This document shows, in pieces, positions 6,385 to 10,939 of a DNA stretch of 10,939 nt. Origin of the DNA: Micavibrio sp. UBA2020 (lineage in GTDB: Bacteria > Pseudomonadota > Alphaproteobacteria > Micavibrionales > UBA2020); assembly GCA_002334985.1 (NCBI GenBank), contig DDBY01000187.1, forward strand, positions 10,955-21,893, given 5' to 3'. Position 1 is the first letter of the stretch, and every line of letters begins with the position of its first letter. Under the pieces are notes generated by a model that was not told the origin of the DNA, made no database searches, and saw only the letters and a program-made list of their open reading frames with translations. The position numbers and the translations under genes are program-made.

Positions 6385-7758
6385 ATGTCCACCCCCTCGC
6401 CCAGTTTGAAACCTGCCCCTGCCGCCGCGCCGGATGTGGAGGCGCTTTGCGCGCGCTTCGTCAACCGCGAAGCGGTCATCGGCGTTATCGGCCTTGGCTA
6501 TGTCGGGTTGCCGCTGGTCTGCGCGATTTGTGCGCAGGGCTTCAAATCCGTCGGCTTCGATATCGACGCCGATAAAATCGACCGTCTGAACAAAGGCCAG
6601 TCCTATATCGGCAACATCCATAACGACAAGGTGGCGGAGCTGGTCACGGGCGGCAGTTTTCTGCCAACGGGCGATTTCAGCAAGCTTGCGGACGTGGATG
6701 CGGTTTTGATGTGCGTGCCGACACCGCTGAATAAGAACCGCGAACCTGACATGACGTATGTCGAAGAAACGGCCAAGACCATCGCCAAATACCTGCGCCG
6801 CGGGCAGCTGGTCGTTCTTGAATCCACCACATGGCCCGGCACAACGCGGGAGCTTTTGAAACCTATTCTTGAATCCGGCAGCGGGCTCAAGGCCGGCGAA
6901 GATTTTTTCCTCGCTTTCTCCCCCGAACGCGAAGACCCGGGTAATGCGCAGTTTCATACCGCGATTATTCCGAAGGTCGTCGGCGGCGACGGCGCGGATG
7001 CACTGCGCCTTGCCAAAACCATGTATGACCAGTTCCTGACCAAAACGGTTGCGGTATCGACGGCGGATACGGCGGAGGCTGTGAAGCTGACCGAAAACAT
7101 TTTCCGCGCCGTTAATATCGCCCTCGTGAACGAGCTCAAGGTTATTTACGACTCCATGGGTATCGACGTGTGGGAAGTGATTGAAGCTGCCAAAACCAAA
7201 CCTTTCGGCTATATGCCGTTTTATCCGGGTCCGGGTCTTGGCGGGCATTGCATCCCTATCGACCCGTTTTACCTGACGTGGAAAGCGCGCGAACACGGCA
7301 TTTCCACCAAGTTTATCGAACTGGCGGGCGAGATTAACGTTCTGATGCCGCGTTTTGTGGTGAACCGCCTTGCCGAAACGCTGGATTTGCGTTTTTCCAA
7401 ATCGCTCAAGGGCGCGAAGATTTTGCTGCTCGGCATGGCGTACAAGAAAAACGTGGCCGATATCCGCGAAAGTCCCGCCTTCGGCATCATGGAGCTTTTG
7501 CAAAAGCGCCAGTCTGACATTTCCTATCACGACCCCTTTGTCGATACCGTGCCGCCGACGCGCGAACATGCAGCCTTTACCGGCATGGTATCCGCGCCCC
7601 TGACGCCGGATGTCGTGGCGGCGGCTGATGCCGTGGTGATTGTGACAGACCATACCAATGTGGATTATGACATGGTCGCGCAGCATGCACGTTTGATTGT
7701 TGATACGCGCAACGTTTACGGCGCGCGTGGCGAGCGTCATAACATCGTCAAAGCCTGA
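6385..7758 (+). CDS. wbpA: Nucleotide-sugar 6-dehydrogenase, probably UDP-N-acetylglucosamine dehydrogenase (WbpA type)
   Basis: A cytosolic enzyme that oxidises C6 of a UDP-sugar to the uronic acid with two NAD+, supplying precursors for surface polysaccharide. The 457 residues compare with ~436 for P. aeruginosa WbpA; residues 1-25 are an Ala/Pro-rich extension. Seen: Rossmann motif GLGYVG at 36-41; CVPTPLN at 110-116; ESTTWPGTT at 146-154; PGPGLGGHCIPIDPFY at 281-296 with catalytic C289; GMAYKKNVADIRESPA at 350-365, typical of the C-terminal UDP-binding domain. ESTTWPGTT and the GGHCIPIDP context favour the UDP-GlcNAc/GalNAc branch over UDP-glucose, but substrate cannot be settled from sequence alone. 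No glycosyltransferase or other polysaccharide gene is adjacent, so its pathway genes lie elsewhere. Confidence 0.93.
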   Translation: MSTPSPSLKPAPAAAPDVEALCARFVNREAVIGVIGLGYVGLPLVCAICAQGFKSVGFDIDADKIDRLNKGQSYIGNIHNDKVAELVTGGSFLPTGDFSKLADVDAVLMCVPTPLNKNREPDMTYVEETAKTIAKYLRRGQLVVLESTTWPGTTRELLKPILESGSGLKAGEDFFLAFSPEREDPGNAQFHTAIIPKVVGGDGADALRLAKTMYDQFLTKTVAVSTADTAEAVKLTENIFRAVNIALVNELKVIYDSMGIDVWEVIEAAKTKPFGYMPFYPGPGLGGHCIPIDPFYLTWKAREHGISTKFIELAGEINVLMPRFVVNRLAETLDLRFSKSLKGAKILLLGMAYKKNVADIRESPAFGIMELLQKRQSDISYHDPFVDTVPPTREHAAFTGMVSAPLTPDVVAAADAVVIVTDHTNVDYDMVAQHARLIVDTRNVYGARGERHNIVKA

Positions 7759-7803
7759 GTTTGCCCGAAAGCGTTTTGCGCGCCCTGCCTGCCGTGGCCG
7801 CGC

Positions 7804-7832
7804 TTGATTAAATCCGGCCAAGCCCCTAAACT
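7804..7832 (+). promoter_or_regulatory. Candidate promoter for the membrane protein/alx pair
   Basis: TTGATT (7804-7809, 4 of 6) and TAAACT (7827-7832, 4 of 6) are spaced by exactly 17 bases. Transcription would start near 7839, about 24 bases before the ATG at 7863, just including its GAGGG ribosome binding site. Confidence 0.45.
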
Positions 7833-7862
7833 TGACGAAAATTCAAACGAGGGATTTCTGTC

Positions 7863-8366
7863 ATGTTCGGTTTCGGTAAAAAAGAAGAGGTCAAGCTCGT
7901 CGGCGCCAAGCGCAAACTGGAACACGCCAAAAAATTCAACGCCGGTTATCAGGTCAAATCCAAACGCGAAGGCAAAGAGCCGAACCCGCGTCTTGCCGCC
8001 GCGATTGTCTGGGCGATGGCTGTCGCTGCCGCGGTTCTTCTTAGCGAAGCCATTAAAAAAGGCGAAACCTACAGCACCGGCAATCAGGGTTTCGACAAGC
8101 TGATGTTCGGCGCGACGGGGCCGTCTTTTGCGGGCTCTCCCGAAATCGACTATGTGCTGCTGCTGGTTATCCGCGGCACGATTATTTTCATGATTGCCGG
8201 CATCATTCCGGGGCTGACGCTTTTGTGGCAGCGCATTTTTGATAAGGCGCACATGAACGTCTATATCGGTTTTTGGGGTGTGACGGTTGGCCTTGGCGTT
8301 GTCTATCTTTTGTCCAAGGGTTTCCTCTCGGACGTGGCCAAGCAGTTCTCCCAAGCTTTCATGTAA
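7863..8366 (+). CDS. Unrecognised small inner-membrane protein with three helices
   Basis: A 167-residue protein. The first ~43 residues are strongly basic and soluble (many Lys/Arg), then hydrophobic segments appear at about 44-60, 97-121 and 133-151. By the positive-inside rule the basic N-terminus should be cytoplasmic. The loop between the first two helices (61-96) is polar and Gly-rich and would be periplasmic. I see no catalytic or metal-binding motif and do not recognise the family. ATG at 7863 has GAGGG (7849-7853) 9 bases upstream. The alx gene follows after 56 bases on the same strand with no clear promoter between, so the two are probably co-transcribed. That is the only hint about function. 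Confidence 0.8.
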   Translation: MFGFGKKEEVKLVGAKRKLEHAKKFNAGYQVKSKREGKEPNPRLAAAIVWAMAVAAAVLLSEAIKKGETYSTGNQGFDKLMFGATGPSFAGSPEIDYVLLLVIRGTIIFMIAGIIPGLTLLWQRIFDKAHMNVYIGFWGVTVGLGVVYLLSKGFLSDVAKQFSQAFM

Positions 8367-8422
8367 GACCCGTGCGCGCTTCATAGCGTGCCGCTGCAAA
8401 CCCAACATACAGGAAAAAATAA

Positions 8423-9388
8423 ATGGATAAGCCTCTTTGGATGTGGGCGGTCTTTTTTGGGGTCGTCCTTTTCCTGCTGTTCCTCGACCTCGGCGTTTTT
8501 CAAAAGAAAAGCCACGAAATCGGCATGCGCGAAAGCCTGAAGATGAGCGCATTTTACATCAGCGTCGGGCTTTTGTATGGCGCCTGGCTGTGGTTTGAAC
8601 TGGGCGCTGCGCAGGGCAGTTTGTATCTGACGGGCTTTCTGGTCGAAAAATCCCTGTCGCTCGATAATATCTTCGTCATATCACTGGTCTTCGCCTATTT
8701 CAAAATTCCGCGCATGTACCAGCACCGCGTGCTGTTCTGGGGTATTCTTGGCGTGATTGTGCTGCGCGGTTCGACTATTTTGATGGGCGCGACCATCATT
8801 CATAAATTTGAATGGGTGCTTTACCTGTTTGCGGCCTTCCTGATTTTCAGCGGCATCAAGATGCTGTTTATGAAACATGATGACGAAGACGAAGACATCG
8901 GCAAAAACCCTGTGCTGAAATTCTTCAAAAAACACATGCGCGTCACGAACGAGTTGCACGGCGATAAATTCTGGGTGCGTCAGGCGGATGAAAAAACCGG
9001 CAAGCTGGCCGTTTTCGCAACGCCGCTTTTTCTTGCGCTGCTGGTCATTGAATTTGTGGATTTGATTTTCGCGGTCGATAGCATCCCCGCGATTTTCGCG
9101 CTGACGACCGACCCCTATATTGTTTTCACCAGCAACGTTTTCGCCATTCTTGGCCTGCGTGCGCTTTATTTCGCGCTCGCGGTTATTCTGGTGCGTTTCA
9201 AATATTTGAAATACGCGCTCGCGCTGGTGCTGGTCTTTATCGGCTCCAAGGTTTTTGTCGCCGACCTTCTCGACCTCGACAAAATTCCGGCGGTGGTTTC
9301 GCTCGGCGTGACGCTTTCGCTGCTGGCGGGCGGGATGCTCTATTCGCTTTACAAAACAAAGCAGGAAGAGCGCGCGGGCGCGGCCTAG
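8423..9388 (+). CDS. alx: TerC/Alx-family membrane protein, probable manganese exporter
   Basis: A 321-residue inner-membrane protein, the same length as E. coli Alx, with about nine hydrophobic segments. Family members of the Alx/MntP-related type export Mn2+; TerC relatives are linked to tellurite resistance and to loading of secreted metalloenzymes. Seen: acidic residues within membrane segments, D22 (LFLDLGVF), E75 and D81 (EKSLSLDNIFV), E210, D213 and D219 (EFVDLIFAVDSIPAIFA); then TSNVFAILGLRALYF at 236-250, very close to E. coli Alx. A cytoplasmic acidic loop (DDEDED at 153-158) could sense or bind metal. ATG at 8423 follows AGGA at 8 bases. E. coli alx is controlled by a Mn/pH-responsive yybP-ykoY riboswitch; the 56-base gap upstream here is too short for one. 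Confidence 0.93.
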   Translation: MDKPLWMWAVFFGVVLFLLFLDLGVFQKKSHEIGMRESLKMSAFYISVGLLYGAWLWFELGAAQGSLYLTGFLVEKSLSLDNIFVISLVFAYFKIPRMYQHRVLFWGILGVIVLRGSTILMGATIIHKFEWVLYLFAAFLIFSGIKMLFMKHDDEDEDIGKNPVLKFFKKHMRVTNELHGDKFWVRQADEKTGKLAVFATPLFLALLVIEFVDLIFAVDSIPAIFALTTDPYIVFTSNVFAILGLRALYFALAVILVRFKYLKYALALVLVFIGSKVFVADLLDLDKIPAVVSLGVTLSLLAGGMLYSLYKTKQEERAGAA

Positions 9389-9457
9389 GCTGCTCTCCAT
9401 AAACCATAAAACTTCAAAACAATTCTATGGCAAATTAAATTGATATGCCATTGATAC

Positions 9458-9485
9458 ATCTTGCGTTTACGGCGGCAAGATTTTT
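9458..9485 (+). terminator. Candidate rho-independent terminator after alx
   Basis: ATCTTGC (9458-9464) pairs perfectly with GCAAGAT (9475-9481) around a 10-base loop, and Ts run from 9481 to 9485, followed by CATTTT. The hairpin sits about 70 bases after the alx stop at 9388. The stem is moderate in GC. Just before it, ATGGCA (9427-9432) and TGCCAT (9446-9451) form a second inverted repeat with no assigned role. Confidence 0.5.
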
Positions 9486-9496
9486 CATTTTCCGGC

Positions 9497-9525
9497 TTTA
9501 CCTGCTGCGGGGCATGCTTCATACT
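9497..9525 (+). promoter_or_regulatory. Candidate promoter for the fadA operon
   Basis: TTTACC (9497-9502, 4 of 6) and CATACT (9520-9525, 4 of 6) are spaced by 17 bases. Transcription would begin near 9532 and give a leader of about 115 bases that contains the hairpin at 9569-9588. Confidence 0.35.
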
Positions 9526-9568
9526 CCTTTGAAATAAACAGCGCGCAACTTGCATAAGAACGCGACTC

Positions 9569-9588
9569 GCCGTTTTGCAGAAAACGGC
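9569..9588. promoter_or_regulatory. Perfect inverted repeat in the fadA leader (operator or hairpin)
   Basis: GCCGTTTT and AAAACGGC form a perfect 8-bp stem around GCAG. No T-run follows on either strand, so it is a poor terminator. Its place about 60 bases upstream of the fadA ATG and downstream of the candidate promoter suits a repressor operator (TetR-like size) or a leader hairpin. The half-sites do not match the GAAAC-N4-GTTTC order of PsrA sites that I know. Confidence 0.4.
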
Positions 9589-9647
9589 AAAACAGGTAAT
9601 TTTAAGGTGTGGCCGATATCAACGTTATTCCAAACGAGAGGCCCATT

Positions 9648-10814
9648 ATGTCCGAACCCAAAAAAGTCGTCATCGCCGGCTATGTCCGCTCCCCCTTTAC
9701 CCCTGCGGGTAAGGGCGATTTGAAAGATATGCGCGCCGACGACATCACCGCGCAGACCGTTCAGGGCCTTATCAAAAAAACGGGCGTTGACCCGAAGCTT
9801 ATCGAAGACCTTAAACTGGGCTGCGCGATGCCCGAAGGCGAACAGGGGCTGAACCTCGGCCGTCTCGTTGCGCTGCGCGCCGGTCTTCCCGAAGAAGTTG
9901 CAGGCGTGACCATCAACCGTTTCTGCGGCTCCTCTATGCAGGCCATTCATGACGCCGCGGGCGCCATCACCATGGGCATGATGGACGCTGTGATTTGCGC
10001 AGGTGTCGAAAGCATGACGCGCGTGCCGATGGGCGGCTTCAACGTCTCGCCCAACCCCGCGCTTTACGAACAAAGCCCCGGCGCTTACATGAGCATGGGC
10101 GAAACCGCCGAGAACGTGGCAAGCAGCAAAGGCATCAGCCGCGCCGAGCAGGAAGAATTCTCCCTCAAATCCCAATTCAAAACCGCCGCGGCGAAAAAAG
10201 CCGGTAAATACGATGCGGAAATCGTGCCCATCGTGAAGCCCGACGGCAGCGTGGTGAAAGACGACGGCTGCCCGCGTCCCGACTCGACGCCCGAAGGCCT
10301 TGCCAAGCTGAAGCCCGCCTTCAAAGCAGATGGCACGGTCACGGCCGCAACATCTTCACCCGTCACCGACGGTGCGGCGGCGGTGCTGGTCTGCTCCGAA
10401 GAATTCGCGCTCAAACACGGGCTTGAAATTCTGGCTGAAGTGAAATCTTTCGCAGTTATGGGCGTTGACCCGACTGTGATGGGTATGGGCCCCGTTCCGG
10501 CAACGGAAAAGGCCATGGCCAAGGCCGGCATCACCATGGACAACGTGAAATTCGTTGAAATGAACGAAGCCTTCGCGTCGCAAGCGGCGGCCTGCCAGAA
10601 AGACCTCAAAATCGCGGATGAAAAGCTGAACGTGCATGGCGGCGCCATCGCGCTTGGTCACCCGATGGGCGCGACAGGTGCGCGCATCACCGGCAAAGCC
10701 GCGCAGCTGCTGCATGATGAAGGCAAGGACGGCGATTATGCCGTATCCACCCAGTGCATCGGCGCGGGTCAGGGCATCACCACGGTTCTTAAAAAATACT
10801 CCCCCAAGCCGTAA
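9648..10814 (+). CDS. fadA: 3-ketoacyl-CoA thiolase (acetyl-CoA acyltransferase)
   Basis: This enzyme catalyses the last step of fatty-acid beta-oxidation, cleaving 3-ketoacyl-CoA with CoA to acetyl-CoA and a shortened acyl-CoA. The 388 residues match the family (E. coli FadA 387). All catalytic elements are present: acylated C93 in NRFCGSSMQA, NEAFA at 306-310, H338 in GHPMGATGAR, and C370 in QCIGAGQG. CAMPEGEQGLN at 59-69 and SMGETAENVA are typical of degradative FadA rather than biosynthetic PhaA thiolases. The ATG at 9648 follows GAGAGG (9636-9641) at 6 bases; an in-frame GTG at 9609 would add 13 residues with no better site. The FadN-type partner follows after 54 bases, forming a beta-oxidation operon. 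The gap between the two holds a 6-bp hairpin (10821-10836) without a T-run. Confidence 0.95.
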   Translation: MSEPKKVVIAGYVRSPFTPAGKGDLKDMRADDITAQTVQGLIKKTGVDPKLIEDLKLGCAMPEGEQGLNLGRLVALRAGLPEEVAGVTINRFCGSSMQAIHDAAGAITMGMMDAVICAGVESMTRVPMGGFNVSPNPALYEQSPGAYMSMGETAENVASSKGISRAEQEEFSLKSQFKTAAAKKAGKYDAEIVPIVKPDGSVVKDDGCPRPDSTPEGLAKLKPAFKADGTVTAATSSPVTDGAAAVLVCSEEFALKHGLEILAEVKSFAVMGVDPTVMGMGPVPATEKAMAKAGITMDNVKFVEMNEAFASQAAACQKDLKIADEKLNVHGGAIALGHPMGATGARITGKAAQLLHDEGKDGDYAVSTQCIGAGQGITTVLKKYSPKP

Positions 10815-10868
10815 TCGCGGCGCCGCGCATGCGGCGGGCATAGACAGACGTTTAAGGAGACTTGAAAC

Positions 10869-10939
10869 ATGGCCATCAAAAAAGCGGCAGTCATCGGCGC
10901 GGGCGTGATGGGGGCGGGCATCGCCGCACATCTCGCCAA
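10869..10939 (+). CDS. 3-hydroxyacyl-CoA dehydrogenase, N-terminal fragment (FadN type; continues beyond window)
   Basis: Only 23 codons are present. They read MAIKKAAVIGAGVMGAGIAA and onward: a beta strand followed by GAGVMGAG, the NAD-binding Rossmann loop that opens 3-hydroxyacyl-CoA dehydrogenases. In E. coli FadB the hydratase domain comes first; an immediate N-terminal dehydrogenase domain is typical of the FadN (YusL) type and of the short HbdA/PaaH type. Location directly after fadA favours FadN, but the length cannot be seen. ATG at 10869 follows AAGGAG (10854-10859) at 9 bases. It would convert 3-hydroxyacyl-CoA to 3-ketoacyl-CoA, the substrate of the upstream thiolase. Confidence 0.85.
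   Translation, partial: MAIKKAAVIGAGVMGAGIAAHLA

Noticed and set aside
8367..8422. Possible yybP-ykoY manganese riboswitch upstream of alx
   Set aside because: The gap is only 56 bases and lacks the conserved paired elements; a riboswitch of this class needs about 100 or more bases.

Overview
The window carries ordinary chromosomal genes of a fairly GC-rich Gram-negative bacterium. An alphaproteobacterium is the best guess, from the style of the malic enzyme, the LipB and the fatty-acid oxidation pair; this is a judgement by eye and no order can be fixed. I see no insertion sequence, phage gene, CRISPR array or integrase. Every strand switch falls in a short intergenic gap, and no gap exceeds 300 bases.

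Layout, left to right. (1) On the minus strand, the N-terminal 333 codons of an NADP-type malic enzyme run off the left edge, preceded by a complete tRNA-Leu(GAG). (2) On the plus strand is a ZIP-family zinc/divalent metal importer (ZupT type). (3) On the minus strand are a small predicted outer-membrane lipoprotein and an unrecognised 177-residue protein; the latter has a near-consensus sigma70-type promoter. (4) On the plus strand is lipB (octanoyltransferase) with an Ala/Lys-rich N-terminal extension, followed by a 76-residue orphan. (5) A strongly AT-rich gap (25 G/C in 120 bases at 4561-4680) leads into a 491-codon gene that starts at TTG. Its product has an HNH-nuclease-like core and a very basic C-terminal tail. 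(6) Next come a WbpA-type nucleotide-sugar dehydrogenase with a hairpin-rich leader, an unrecognised three-helix membrane protein, and an Alx/TerC-family manganese transporter with a likely terminator. (7) Last is a fatty-acid beta-oxidation pair: thiolase fadA, then the first 23 codons of a FadN-type 3-hydroxyacyl-CoA dehydrogenase running off the right edge.

The genes do not form one system. Most are short transcription units for central metabolism (malic enzyme, lipoylation, beta-oxidation), metal homeostasis (ZupT, Alx) and surface polysaccharide precursors. The part least explained by known biology is the HNH-like protein at 4728-6203: it stands alone, behind an AT-rich leader, with no recognisable restriction, toxin-immunity or mobile-element partner.
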